From the NCBI RefSeq assembly GCF_000090795.2, contig NW_003546325.1, positions 86,157 through 150,156 on the forward strand: a stretch of DNA of 64,000 bases. Reading direction: 5' to 3'. Under the pieces are notes generated by a model that saw only the letters and a program-made list of their open reading frames with translations, did no database searches and was not told the origin of the DNA. Source of the stretch: Amphimedon queenslandica. Its lineage: Eukaryota; Porifera; Demospongiae; Haplosclerida; Niphatidae. The position numbers and the translations under genes were made by a program. Shown in pieces: positions 25,701 through 40,700 of the stretch (position 1 is the stretch's first letter; each line of letters begins with the position of its first letter).

Positions 25701-28700
25701 ATGTTAAAGAATTGTGAGAGTTGAGGTCTAACAGAATCCTCAACAAAGTTGCTGACCATTGTTTCAGTGACTGCAACCACTGGATTAGTGTAAATGTCAT
25801 CCCCAAATAATGAGGTCATAGTAAGATAACAGTTGTCAGCTTCAGTACAGAGTTCTTCAATACGGTAGATCTCATTTTGATCATCAGTTGAAAATTCTAA
25901 TGTGATGTTAGGAGAGCTTGATGATATTATTCTTCCTGGCTTGAGTGTTAATCTGATTCCATTGTCTGATCCATTGAAAATAGTGAGAGCAGAGAATGTG
26001 ACACTAGAAGCATCAATTGTTTCATCAAAACGAAGTGTCACTGTATTGTTACTGAGATCAATATCCCAGCTATTAAGTGTTGGGTTTGTGGTATCAAAAG
26101 TGAAAGAACTAGCGGCAGCAACTGCAGCTTCCATACCATTTCTACTAGCATCTTCAACAAATCCATCAGCAAAACTCAATACAGTTGAAGATGCACTTCT
26201 TATGATCTCAGGTAAAGCCTTGATAGCATTAAGATTAGTTGATGGGATATTAATATCAAGGACTGTTACATTTGTAGTTGTTACTACTACTGCATTACTT
26301 AGCAGATAAGTAGAGGTTGGTGATGTAGTGCTGCTCTGTAGCGTCAGTTTAGTCATGTCAACAGAGGCAATGTTAAGTACATCAGTGAATGTGATCCTCA
26401 GGCTCCCAGCATCAGCATCAAAAGTGAATCTTATAAGACGTGGTGGTGAATCATCTGGTCCCATACTGAGACTACGCAAATCAATAGGAGCAATGACTTG
26501 ATTACCAGCATGATCTTCAACAGTTAAGTTGTAAAGTACAAGATCACTAGGATCACCAACGAGTGAGATCAATTCAGCTAAGTCATCTGAGGATAAGGCT
26601 ATGGTAACAACATTTTGAATACTAGCTGCAGCAAGTGTAGAATCTGCTGAGAGATTGTGGAATGAAGAGTTTGTGATTGATGTTAATTCAACTGTTGTGA
26701 TTTCTAGACTATCTCGGTCAACAGTCTCAGAGAATGTGAGACCCAAGATTTGAGCAGTCTGATCAAAAGTAAAGCTAGTGACTCTAGGTCTTGTAGTGTC
26801 CGGAGTTAAAGTAGTAACACCAACTCTTGCAGTATCAATGAATAAATTGGTATAGTCTTGTATTGAACTCGCTGCAATACTTAAGAAAGTGTTGCTTGTT
26901 TGAGTTGCTAGTGTAGTGTCTTCCTTAATGTCATTAAGTACTGTTGATGTGAGTGTGAATCTAATTGTAGTATCATGATTCAAACTTTCTAGAGTGCCTG
27001 AGGTAGCAGCTAGAGTGGTGCCATCTGTAGCCACATTGTTTCGTTGGATTGAGAGACCAGATGGAACCAAAGTGCTCAATCTAACTGCTTCGGTAAAGTT
27101 AATAGTAATGATGCCTGTATTCATGTCTAGGTTAAAGCCTGATAGACCTGGCTTTGTTGCATCAGACTCAACACTGCTAGCTGCCCTAGCACTGGTATTA
27201 CTGATAGCAACTATGGCTAACTCTCTAGTGTCCACTATAGCAGTGGAAGGGAATGAGATATATGTGTTCAATATGTTAGTTGCAAGATTGCTGGTTCTCT
27301 TTAGATCATTCAAGTCATCATTTGCTAGTGTGAATTGTACTATATGTGAGTTATTGACCAGGAGTGTTCCATCAGTCAGAGTTACAGATACGGAAGAACT
27401 AGTCTGAGATCCTTGTATAGTAATATCAGTAAAAACAATTTCATTGACAGAAATGACTTTACTAAATGTCATAACAACTCTACCATTGTCCAAGTCAAGG
27501 GTAAAAGAGGAGAGGGTTGGGTTAGTGGAATCAGATGTGAAGTCTGATGATATTATCTCCAGTGAGCTGTTAGTAAGTATGGCCTCAACTCTGTTTGAAT
27601 TTGTGTCATTGACTAAACGATCAGTGATTGAAATGTAAGTATTCAAAGCAGACGAACCAATAGTGAACTGCCCTTGAAGACCAAGAGTGTCTGTGGTGGA
27701 AAGTGTTATTGCTATTTCAAGGCCATCAGTATCACTGGCAGAGCTATCAGTAAGTTGATAGTGTCCTACAGAGTCTGAGATATCCTCTGAGTCTAATAAT
27801 GTAACAGCAGTTACATTGAAAGTCCCAGCATCAATAGTTTCTGAGAATGTGAGATTAAGTTGGGCTCTGTTTAGATCTAGTGAATAACTGATCAGTTCTG
27901 GGGCAGTAGTATCAGGAATAAAGTTATCAACTCGACGAGCACCAGCTGTTGATATAGGAACAACAGTGTTATTAGCAAGATCAGAAAGGGCACCAGTGCC
28001 TATGCTGAGGTATGTAGTAGAAGTGCTGACTGCCAGATCTGTTAAGAGTTTGATTTGATCAAGATCTGCTTTAGTTAATTGAACTGAAAGTGTAAATCCA
28101 TCTCTTGACACGGTAGAGAGTGTATCAGATAAGTCAAGACTCCTAGTGGCCAGTGGTATATTATTATGAATACTGAGCAGATTGTATATAACTGTAGTTG
28201 AATTGGGAAAGTCATTGAAAGTAAGGTTAAGTAATCCTTCATTCATATCCAATGCAAAGGACTGTAGCTCAGGAGAGACAGCATCTTCTTCATAATTAGT
28301 GACTTGTATTGCCTTACCATCAGTAACTGCTATCACATCAAGTCCTGATGTATCATCAACAGCAGATGCTCTCATTGTTAGGTATGTGTTATCCCTTGAT
28401 GTAGCAAGACCCACTAGAGACTTAAGACCAAACAGGTCAGCATTAGATAATTGTACTTGAAGAGTGTAGCCATTGGTGATTGTTCTTAAGATACTACCTG
28501 TAGTGAGGCGATATGTGGGTCCATTACCAGCTGAGACAGAAGGTTGGAATTGGATGGCTGTTGGGTTCCAAGTGGTGGCATCTACCACATCATCAAAAGT
28601 CAAATTGAAGTGTCCAGTGTGCATGTTAACATTGAATGATGAGAGACGGAGTCTAATAGTGTCCCCAGTATGAACAGTAGCACTGAAGCAATCAAGAGAC

Positions 28701-31700
28701 TCTATGAGTTGAGATGACATGTCCTCCACTGACCCAGCAGTAACAGCAATGTATGTATTTGATGAGTTAGTAGCTAGTGCTGTGTCTGATTTGATGTTAA
28801 TGAGATCAGACATGACTAATGATATTGGTATAGTCGTTTGTCCATCTTCAAGATCATTTGGTTGGAAATTGCCACCAGTTAGTGTGTAGTTTGACCCACT
28901 ACTAGTGCAGTCAGACTTGATTGTGAAGCCAGTAAATGAGAATGAAGATGTTCTTACTGGCTCATTGAAAGTTAATGTAAGTGTATCATCTTCCAAGTCA
29001 AGAGTGTATCCAGTTAATTGTGGTGAGGTAGTATCTGAGGTATAACTGCTCACTTTGACTCCAGTGCTTACTTCTTGTAGTAAGTTAGGTACACGAGCTA
29101 AATCACTAACAGCTCCTGTATCAAGTGTAAGGAAAGTGTCTTCTGCTGAAGTAGCAAAGGATCCTGCCTTGATAGCATTAGTGTCAGATACAGTGAGATT
29201 GATAGTGACTGTGATTTCATCAGTACTTGTCACAGAGCCACCTGTCAGCCTGTGTAGTTCAGATGAGACAGTTGTGGTAGCATTTTCCTTGAGTGTTAGT
29301 CGAGAAGTTATCACACTATCAATGTCAATAGGTTCATTGAAAGTTAATGTGAGGACATTAGAATCCAAGTCAAGTGTAAAGTTAGTGAGAGTTGGGCTGG
29401 CATTATCTGTAATGAATGACTGGACTATCTTGCCTGGCTGCTCATATGGCACACCAGCAAAATCATTACGAGCCATATCATCAACCAGCAGTGTAGTAGC
29501 AGTGAAATAACAATCACCACGGTATGAGCATATATACTCTTGTCTCTTGAGCTCAGCTAAATCAGACATTGAGAGTGTAATGAATATTGTATCAGGAGTT
29601 GTTTGTGATACAATGCCTCCTGTTAAATTCAATTGAACAAAAGGCCTCTCAAAAAGACTCTGGAGAGATATTGCTGTTGCTTGGAAGGAAGAGACATTGA
29701 CAGTCTCAGAGAATACCAGTGTTAGTGTGCCATTCTCTAGATTGATCTCTTGGAAGAATGTGAGAGATGGTGAGGTGGTGTCATTAGTAAAAGTTGTCAC
29801 TTGTCTATTTGATACAGGCATTACAGCATACCCTTGCATATCGCTCAATGCAGTTGATGGAATAGACAAGAAACAGTCATTGCTGGTAGCATAAGTGCAC
29901 AGATCACTCTCAAACTTGATATTGTTCAAGTCAGAGCTGCTGAGTGTGATTTGAACTCTCTCGGAGTGCTCAGTTTGATCAATTACTGTAGTCTTGAGGT
30001 TATATGTGACAGTGTCCATTGTGTCACTGTGGATCTTAAGTTGAGTGATATTAATTGAGGACACATTGACAGTTTCATCAAAGACCAAGGTGATTATGCC
30101 TTCGTCCAAGTCAAAAATAAATTGCTCAAGATTAGGACGCATTCCATCAGTAGTAAAGTTAGAAGCTTTTAGAGCATTCTTTATAGATATACCATTCACT
30201 CTATTATCATTCATATCAACTATCAAATCACCTCCAAAAGCTATATATGTATTATTTGCTGAAGTAGCTAAGGAGACCAAACTCTTAATTTCATTGACAT
30301 CTGCAGTTGTGAGATTGAAATTAACAACAGGTTGGACTGATGGTGTAGGAGTCCCTCCTGTTAGAGTGTAAGAGGATGTTGGAGAAGATTGGGCATTTTG
30401 TAAAGTTATTTCTGATGGTTGAAGGAGACTAGCATTAACTGTCTCAGAGAATGTGAGTGACAAGACAAAAGTGTCCAGGTTTAGAGTGAAACTGGTCAGT
30501 GAGGGCCTAGTGCGATCATCATCAAAATCAGAAGCTAACACTGGGCCTTGTTTCAGATTAGGATTGAGTCTCCTATCCTCAATTGTGTCAGCATCAATGA
30601 TAATGTATGTGTTTGATAGTCTTGTGGCAAGGTTAGGATCTGCTTTGATAGAGTTCAAGTCATCAGTTGAGAAAGTCACAATAAAAACATTATTAGATGT
30701 TTGGACTAGTGACCCATTGGTTAGAGTGTAGTTGGATCCACCAGTCATAGCTGAAGTAAGAGTGAGTCCACTATAGGCAATAGTATCATTGACTGGCTCT
30801 GACCAGGTTAGTGTGATTGTCATTGACTCAATGTTAACAGTGAATCTTGAGAGTTCAGGTGGAGTGAGGTCAGCTGTACGATCAGACACTGGATGATAGT
30901 CAACTGCTTCTAGTGAATTAGATGACATGTCTTGTACAGCACCTGCACTGATATCCAAGTATGTAGTTTCATCAAATTGTCCCAATGGTGTCTTTGACTG
31001 AAGAGACCTGTAGTCACTCAGTCTGATAAAAACAGTCAGTACTGCTGAATTAACTGTTGATTTTGTAGAGTCCACAAGAGTATAGTTCTCAATGAGTGAG
31101 AGTGACTCATTATTATCAGAGAACAGAGTTATTTGTCTGATATCAAGTGTAGATGCTTGAACAGTTTCAGAGAAGGATAGTACAAGTTTAGCTGGTGGAC
31201 TGATGGACTCATCTAGCAAGAAATCGAATGATTCTAAAGTTGGTGATACTACATCTGCAAATACAGTGACTGATGCAGCCGATGTGTTAGTTACAGCAGC
31301 TATGTTATTATTGTTACCATCAGCAATGAAACCAAGTGGGAAGGATATGAAAGCATTAGATGAATCAGTGGCTAAACCAGTTTCAGCTTTGATGGCATTG
31401 GCATCTTCACTAGTGAGCTCGATGCTAACAATGTAAAAGTTCATTAATGGATACATGCCACCAGTAAGTGTGTAGGATTCTGTTGGTGAGTTTTGATCAT
31501 TCTGAAGGGTAATTTGATTGGCCTTCAAAGTGTTGACATTAACCGTTTCTGAGAATGTGAGAGAAAGTATATCAGTTGAGAGGTTAAAAGTAGCAGATAT
31601 TAGAGTTGGGGGAGTAGTATCTTCTGTTACAATGACAGCCTTAACAGCAGAGGAGATATCAATGGCTACTATGCTATTATTGTTCATATCTTTTGCTGCT

Positions 31701-34700
31701 AAGTCAGAGTGAGAGATAAATGTATTATCAACAGTTGTTCCAAGATTGAGTTCACTCTTTATTTGATTGATGTCATCAATAGTCAATGAAACTCTTATAA
31801 CAGTAGAATTAAGCTCAATGACTGTGCCACCAGTTAGAGTATAGTTAACAGCATCAGAAGCATTGGTGCTGTGTAGTGTAAATTCATCAGGATTGACTGA
31901 TGAGAAACTAACAGTTTCATCAAATGATAGTACAAGTTCACTGGATCCAATATGTAGCTCAAAACTATTGAGAACAGGTGGTTTAGAGTCAGGAATGAAG
32001 TTTGCAGCAATTTTAGCACTAGAGATTCCAATGGCATTAACATTTTGACCATTGAAATCAACAAAGGCACTTGATGTCATACTGAGATAAGTACTGCTAA
32101 TTGATACTCCTAGCAATGGTCTGGCCTTAATAGCATTCTGATCAGTGAGTGTTAGACGTATAGTATGAATTGTACCTTCATTGGGAACAACAGTACCACC
32201 AGATAGAGTGTACATCTGGTCAGTTGCTATTACTCCTGGTCCACTGTGGAGTGTGAAGTGAACAGGAGATATATCATTAGAACTGATACTTTCACTTATG
32301 TTTAGAATGAGTTCTCCTTCATCTAAATCAAGAGTGTAGTCGAGTAGAGTTGGTGAAGTAGTGTCATTTGCATGTGCATTGGCCATTTGGGCTGAATTCT
32401 GTGAAATAGCAACAAGCTCGTTAGAGCTCATATCAAGAATTGTTCCCTTTGATATGGCAATGAATGTATTGCTAATCTCAGTACCTAAGCTGGTGGTTTC
32501 CTTGAGCATATTCAAATCACTTGATGTTAATATTAGATCAAATTCAGATTGGAATCCACCAGGAGATGGAGTACCACCAGTCAAGTTGAAGCTGTTGGTT
32601 GATGCCAATGAAACATCAGATGAATCCTGCAATACTATGAGGTTGGTCCGTAGTGTTGATGTATTGACAGTCTCAGAGAACACAAGGGTCAGTCGTCCTG
32701 TGTTCACATCAAGGTTAAAGCGTGACAGTTGAGGTTGTGTTGTGTCAATGGTGAAGTTTGAGGCTTGTCTACTGTTAGCATTTATTATAGACACAACTGG
32801 AAGATTAGCAACATCACGAATGAGCTCAGAGCCAATGCTGATATATGTATCATTAACACTAGTAGCCAGACCTGGCTTCTTCTTAATCTCATTCAAATCA
32901 CTGTTAGTCATGTTAATAACAGTTACATATCCATTAGGACTGCTAGTGTCACCGCCAGTTAGTGTGTACTGGTTATCAGAATCACTTCCATCACTTACTC
33001 CATTGAACGTAATCTCTGTAGCATCAACAGGTCCGGGACTATTGTTCATGACATCATCAAATGTTAAGTAAACAAGACCAGAATCTAAGTCAAATGTGAA
33101 GCTACTGAGTCTAGGATTGGTACCATCTGGTGTAAAGGTGGCAACATTGACAGGAGAAGCAGTAGCAGTGATATTATTGCCTGCAGTGTCTCTTATTGCA
33201 CCATAAGATATTGAAATGTATGTAGTAGATTTGGACTCTGCAAGGTTAGATTGTAGTTTGAGTTCAAGTAGATCATCATCACCAAGTTCAATTGTCAATG
33301 CTTTCTTAGTCGCTGGATCAACATACACAGATACAGCATCACTCAATGAATAAGACTCATTACCTGTTGACTGAATGGTAAATCCAGAGGCAATGAAGGT
33401 AGAGCTATCAATAGGTTCATTGAAATCAAGTCTTAAATTGCCATTGTCTAGATCAAAGGTAGTGAATGTTGATAGTACAGGCGACACACTGTCTGGTGTA
33501 TATGTGCCCACTTGTAATAGCCCATCATTCAATGATGATACATTGAGAGAGTTCTGAATTGCTGCTACATCTCTAGCTAAGGATTCAGTGTAGTTCAAAT
33601 ATGTGTTTGATTGTTCCTTGGCTAATGCAAGAGTAGCCTTAATCCTTTCTAAGTCAGAGGTTGAGAGGTCAAACACGTAAAATGTGCTATCAGTGAGTGT
33701 GATCCTTGTACCATCATCTTGTATAGTGTAAGTGGTTCCACCATTAGAACTGCTGGCTAATGTAAGCTCAGTAGGCATAACTTGAGCAGGGTTGACTGGC
33801 TCATCAAAAGTCAGTTCCACTCTGCCAGTATTAAGATTAAGACTGTATGATGAAAGTAAAGGTTGTGTGGTATCTGGTGTGAATGAAGCTGGTCTATTGC
33901 TGGCAGCTGCATCATTAAATGTGACATTTCTGACTTGATTGCCAGTGATATCCTCAATAAAACCAGCAGTGAATCTCACATGACATTGATTACCATTGTG
34001 ACACACTTTAGGAACTGATGTTCTCTTGAGACCATTAAGATCATCAGTAGTCAGTTGTATTCTGAGAGTAGTACCATCAGATGATAGAACGGTTCCATTT
34101 GTTAGTGTGTAACGTTGAGCAGGATCAAAGCTGTATGTATCAAAACTGAGCTGAGTAAAGTTAATGGATGATGTTGATATGGTCTCGTTAAACTCAAGCT
34201 CAAGAATTCCACTGTCAAGATCAAAGAATCTAAATTGAACAAGTTCTGGTGATGTTGAATCAGGAGTGAATCCAGTCACACTCTGTGGGGATGAGCTATT
34301 AACAGCAAGGGTTGGGTTGAGCTCAGTATCAGAGAATGTAGTGTTAGGGAATGAGAGGAAGCAGTTGCTGTCAGCAGTACATATTCTGAGACGCATTAGT
34401 TCATTGAAATCAGTATCACTAATTAAAATCATAAGATCAGCAGAATCACCTCCAGTCACTTCACTATCAGTCAGTGAATAGTTGGTAAGAGCATTGTGAA
34501 GTGTAATGTTGCTAATTTCAGTGGAGATAGCATCAATGGTCTCATTAAAGTGAAGTGTAATAATACGACTGTAACCATTCATGTTGACATCAAAAGTATT
34601 AAGAGATGGTCTATTACCATCAAGGACATAATCATCAGGCAGTATATTGAGTGCTGAAGTAAAATCAATTGCAGTTAGGTTGTTGTCAGCAGCATCTCTA

Positions 34701-37700
34701 ATAGCACCTAAATTAGCCACTAAAAAGGTTGAATTGGAAGAGATTGCTAGTGTCCTTAAGTCTTTGATGGCATTTAGGTCAGTGCTTGATAGTTGAATAG
34801 TAAGGCTAGTGCCATCAGAATCAATGATTTGTGAAGATTCAGTGAGAAAGTATGATTCAGCATCAGAAACTCTTGAAGCTCTTAGACCCAATAGACTAAG
34901 AAGAAGAGTATCTTGCAGTATATATTCATTGAAAGTTAGTGTTAGTATACCAGTGTTCATGTTAATAGAGAATAGAGTGATGGCTGGACCAGTAGTATCA
35001 GGAGTGAATGTCCTCACTGTTTGAGCATTAGTAGGGAAAATGCTATCAACATTAAGTCCAACCATGTCTTGTATTGTATTTGATAGAATGCTAAGATAGG
35101 TATTGCTGTTATTAGTTGCTAGATTGGGTCGACTCTTGATCTGGTTTAAGTCTCCATTAGATAATGATATAACAACCTCTGGAGCATCTTCTGAGCCAAC
35201 TTCAAGTGTGCTAGTGCTAAGAGTGTATAGATCAGTTGCTGAGTCACCACTGCTTTGTAGTGTGATACTTCTTACAAACAGGGTAGATGCATCAACAGTT
35301 TCATTGAATATTAGTGTTAGCTGCTCAGAATTCAAATCAAGATCAAACATAACCAGTTGTGGGTTATTGGTATCACCATTGTATACAGATGCTTGCACTA
35401 TAGTGCTCTCAGCTGAATAAGTATTACCTACAGCATCTCTTAATGCACCAGAGAGAAGCTGAACATATGTGTTAGATAAACCAGTAGCTAGTGAAGTGTT
35501 TGCTTTAATATTGTTCAAGTCACTGACATTTAATCTGATCTGTAGTATGTGACTGAGATTAGATTCTACTGAGCTGTCTTGTAGATCATAATTGACACTA
35601 GAATCATTATCAGCACTTCTCAATATGACACTGCTCAGTGTCACCGAAGAGCCATTGACAACTTCATCAAAAGTCAAACGAAGTATCTCATCATCAATAT
35701 TAATGTCAAATGATCGAAGTACTGGTGCAGTAGTGTCAGGAGTAAACTTATCAGAGTCAATCTGTAATGGAGTATCAATGCTAATGACAATATAGTCTTG
35801 TGCATCAGTTAATGATTCATTGGTAAAAGTGAGATATACATTATCGGAGTTAGTAGCTAAACTAGGGATACGCTGTATAGCATACAAATCCTCAGCAGAG
35901 AATGTGATATTGAGTGTTTTAGACTCTTCAGAGTTAGTAGTACCACCTGATAGAGTAACAGAAGAGTTGTCTGCACCATGAATAGTAAAACCACTGAATC
36001 TAACAGAACTGACAAGAACAACTTCACTGAAACTCATTTGAAGGAGTCCCTCATCCATATCAAGGAAATACTCTAGAAGACTTGGTGCATTAGTATCAGC
36101 AATGACTTGTGTTGCTTGTATACCAGATGTTAGAGGTACTTCTACCACTTGTATTGAACTAATGTCTCTAATGGCATATCGTGTGAGAGTTAGGTATGTA
36201 TCAGATATACTGTTACCAAGAGCAGTGATTGCAAATATTCCATTAAGATCTGTTTCACCAAACCGTATTGTCACACTGGCACTATCAAAAGTCACTGCAT
36301 TACCCATTGTGATGGAGTATCGCTCATTCATAAAGAAGGTGGCATCTCTTTTAGACTGAAGTACAAAACCAGATGAATTAGCAGAAGAAGCATCCACAAT
36401 CTCTGAAAAGCTGACAGACAGTTCACCTCTGTTAAGATCAAGAATAAAGCTAAGTGCTTCAGGCCCTGTTGAATCAGGTACAATAGAAGAGACAGGTATT
36501 GCTGATGAGAGTGGGATCTCATTGAGATAATTACCAGCCAGATCAGGTATAGCATTAGAGAGGATGGATAGGAAAGTATCGCTTGATGAGGAGCCAATTG
36601 ATGAATCATTCTTGAGTACATTGAGAATGCTTCCCTCAAGTACAACATCAACTCTTCTGCCATTTGGAGATCGAATAGTGTCACCAGAGATAGTAAGATT
36701 AATAGCTGGTGAGCTTAAATCATTATGTAACGTGAGGAAGCTAACGTCTAGTTGAGTGTGATCTACAGTGTCTGTGAATGTAATGTTAATGCTACCACTG
36801 TTGAGGTCTAGTAGGTAGGAATCAACTTGAGGTGGTATGTCATCAGCATAGAAATTGTCCACTGCCAATGCTTTGCCATTAGTGATTGCCAGCATATCCC
36901 TACTGGTGCTGTCATCAATAGTGAATGCTTGGATGGTTATGTATGTGGTGTTACTACTGATAGCTAGACCTGACACTGACTTTACTCTTAACAAGTCAAG
37001 TGGATCAATATTAACAATGATGAGATAGCCATTGGTACTGTTGGTGACTGAGTTAGAGGACAGTGCTACTCTGTTAGCAGGAAGAGCATTTCTGCTGCTT
37101 TGAATGGTGATACCAGAGGCATCTAATGTGTCAGCTAATACTACATCATTAAATGTCAAGTTCAGTTGTCCAGTTTCCATATTGATACCAAATGATATGA
37201 GTTCAGCTCTAGCAAAATCAGTTATCAATGCTGATGCTAAACTGATAACAGATTCGATCTTGTTATTATCAGTATCAGTGAATGCATCTGCTCCTATACT
37301 GAGGTAAGTATTGGTTTCTTCAGTAGCAAGTTCATCATCTAATTTAATAGCTCTAATATCAGCTGATCCAAGAGCAATGGTGATCACTGTTGATGCATTA
37401 CTTGATTCTAAGACATCACCACTTGTTAGTAGACGAGATGTATTGGGATATAACTCAGAGTCTTGTATTACTAAAGACCCTATCACTACACTATCAGTCA
37501 GTACTGGCTCATCAAATGTTAATAACAGCTGATCTTCAGTCAAATCTAGTCTGAATGAAACCAGCAGTGGTGATGAAGTATCATCAGTGTAGTCATTAAC
37601 TCGTAGTGATTGAGATGGAGGGATTGGAATGACAGGATTAGATTCTATAGCTACATCAGATACAAGACCTGATGTGATGCTCAGGTATGTGTCATCTGCT

Positions 37701-40700
37701 GATTTAGCGAAGTCTGTAGCTTTCAAGGCATTTATATCAGTAGTGGTTAGTTGTATGTAGACTACTAGGTCACCATTTGAAGCATCATTTGTTCCACCAG
37801 TCAGTGTGTACCCATCAGCTAATGAGGAATTACTCATAGGCACGATTGTAAGTGTGGTAATGTTCAAAGTTTCTGCCATGACAGGCTCAGAGAAGGAAAG
37901 AGTGAGTAGACCAGTGTTCATATTCAAGTCAAAGTCATCAAGACGAGGATTGATGGAATCAAAGATGAAGCGTGATGGTATATAGCCAGGAGATACCTGC
38001 ATCACTTGCTCATTAGATACACCTGACATATCCCTGAGTACAAGAGATGAGAGTATGATGTAACAGTGCTGACGACGATCACACAAATCATCAATCTGTT
38101 GAATGGTGAATAGATCATTTTGAGATATCCTGAAAGTTAATGTTGTACTATCCTCTGTAAGAATAGTGGCTGCAGCATTGAGTGTATAGTTGACAACAGT
38201 TGCCTCATAGGTGAAGAATGATTGTAATGTTACCTCTGTTGCGTTGAAGCTACTGGCATCTATTGTCTCAGAGAATTCAAGTGTGATAGTTCCACTTGTC
38301 AAGTTAAAGAGTACAAACTCATTGAGGCTAGGTGGTGTAGTATCAGCTGTGAAGCTGCTATCAGAAACTAGGACATTGGATTGAGCTACAACTGATCTAC
38401 CAACTTGATCTGAGATGAGATTACTAGTGAAAGAGAGAGAGCAGGTATCACTTGTCAAGCAAATCTCTAATCTCTTTAACTCATTGAAATCAACAGTTGA
38501 GAAACTAATGTTTACTTGTACTGCTGGACTGTCATTTGTGCCACTTGTAGTAAGAGTGTAAGAGTTGGATGAGCTTTGAAGAATGACATCAGAGATGTTA
38601 AGGGAAGTTGTGTTAACAGTTTCATCAAATGTCAGTATCAGAAATCCTTCATTCATATCAATGCTGTAGGAAACTAAATTTGGATCTGATTCATCCTTAG
38701 TAAAACTAGTGACTGGTTCACGAGTTATGGCTGTATTTTCATTACCATTCATATCAGTGAAGGCTCCAACCTGAAGATCAAGGAAGGTATTGTTAGCAAC
38801 TACAGCCAAATTATCAACTGCCTTCAACTTGTCAAAATCATTAGTGGATAGTGTGAATGTGACGACATTAGAGAAACCAGAGGTTGAAGTGATATTTGAG
38901 AAAGTGTATGATATACTGCCATCTTCATTGACTATTGATACAAGACTGGGAACAACAGATGAAGCATTGACAGTTTCATCAAATCTGAAAATGATTGTTC
39001 CTACAGACATGTCTAGGTCAAATGAAGTGAGGAGAGGAGGGCTGGTATCAGGAATAAATGAAGAGGATTCCTGTGCATTAGTGCTACTGATATCATATAA
39101 ATTATTGCCAGCTTTATCAAGAGCATCAGATGATAAGGAGAGGTAGGTTGTAACATTACTAATAGCAAGTCTTGTGTCAGCTTTGATGTCATTAAGTGAA
39201 CTGGTTGCTATTCTGATAGATATGACTGAGCCATCAGTCATTGTTAAACGAGTACTGGTGGAGTTAAGAGTAACTGATACAGCACTTGAGGTCTGGCTCG
39301 ACTGAAGTGTTACTGAGTTGACTGAGAATGTGTCTACTTGCATTATGTCATCAAATGTCAGTGATAGTATGCCTTCATCCATATCAAGCTGGAATGAGTC
39401 CAGTGAAGGTGGTACTAGATCAGCTCTATTGGGTCCAGCAGCAGACTCACCAGTTGGATCAGTAGCCTGATTTAAGTTAAAAAACATGTCTCTGAAAATG
39501 TCCATATCTAATGATAAAAATGTTGTACCAGTTGATTGTCCTAATGGTGCTTTTGTACGAATACTAGCAAGATCAGCTGCACTAACAAAAATAGTTATAT
39601 TAGGAGATATGGTGGTTGATTTACTGCCAACAGTGAGGCTCACATCAGCAGTAGAGTTAGACTGGTTAGTAAGATGAAGAGTTATGCCAATGACTGAACC
39701 TGACTGGAAAGAAGCATCAATGGTTTCAGAGAAACGCAGTAATATTTCTAGTGGCTCCATACCATCAGTCATCAATAGCTCAAATGAAAGAAGCATTGGA
39801 CGGGTATCATCTTCAGTTATAGTAGTAGTTGAGAGTGAGTCTATTCCTAGCAAATAGTTATTAGCCATGTCAGTTACAATCTGATTCTCTAGACTAATGA
39901 AAATGATACGATCAGAGCCTTCAAGTTGTGAATAAAAGAGCCTCTTAATCTCATTTCTGTCTGTGAAGCTAAAGTTAACAGTCACAATGTAGTCATTCTC
40001 AATGTTATCAATGATACCTCCAGTCAGTGTGTAGTTAACAGTGCCACTGGCATCAGAGTAGATAGAGACACGTGAGATATCAAACACATCAACATCAACA
40101 ATCTCAGAGAATGTTAGCACAAGTTGATCAGTGTTTGCATTCAATGAATAAGAGGTCAATGTAGGAGGAGTCATGTCTCTAATGTACTGGTTGGCTATTG
40201 TAGCATCAGTTTCATCCACTGGAATAACATTATTCCTTGATGTATCAATGATAGAAGTGGATGAGAATGAGATATATGTTGTGGATTTATCGATTGCCAG
40301 GTTCTCCATTCTCTTTATACTTGATTCAGTAGTAAAGTCTAGTGCTATGACTAGTGTGTCTCCAGTGCTAGAATTAACAGATGCTGTACTGAGATAAACA
40401 CCTTCTGTTGTGTTTGCCTCTCTCTGAATGAGTATCTCATCAAGATTAACTTGAGTGGCATTTATGGTCTCATTGAATGACAATGTTATAGTTCCAGCAT
40501 TAAGATCAAAAGTGAATGAGAGTAGTTGAGGTGGATTAGTATCACTTGTATAAGAAGAGACAGTGGTAGTGGTCAGAGAGCCACTCAACGAATTGTTTGA
40601 GGTGTCCCTGACTAGATTATATACTGGCTGTATGTTAGTATTGGTGTTACCAGTAGCAATGTTGGGGTTAGCTTTAAGTGCATTGAGATCACTGTTAGTC

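Larger units (their letters stand above)
21055..29767 (-). repeat. Higher-order repeat unit 4 (23 domains, 2,852 residues, interrupted by intron 1)
   Basis: Begins with register 1 (S-L-T-F-F-Q-E-I-N-L, L-Q-S-L-F-E-R-P, C-S-Y-R-G-D-C). Register 3 has an extra cysteine pair shared only with unit 5. Register 4 has A-V-T-D-G-K-A at about 28316. Registers 11 and 12 carry C-T-E-A-D-N-C and C-A-L-E-S-V-C. The 157-nt intron splits register 18; once removed, unit length and domain count match the neighbours exactly, which supports the splice model. Register 20 has P-L-G-Q and register 23 C-T-N-G-E-A-N-D-C. Confidence 0.95.
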
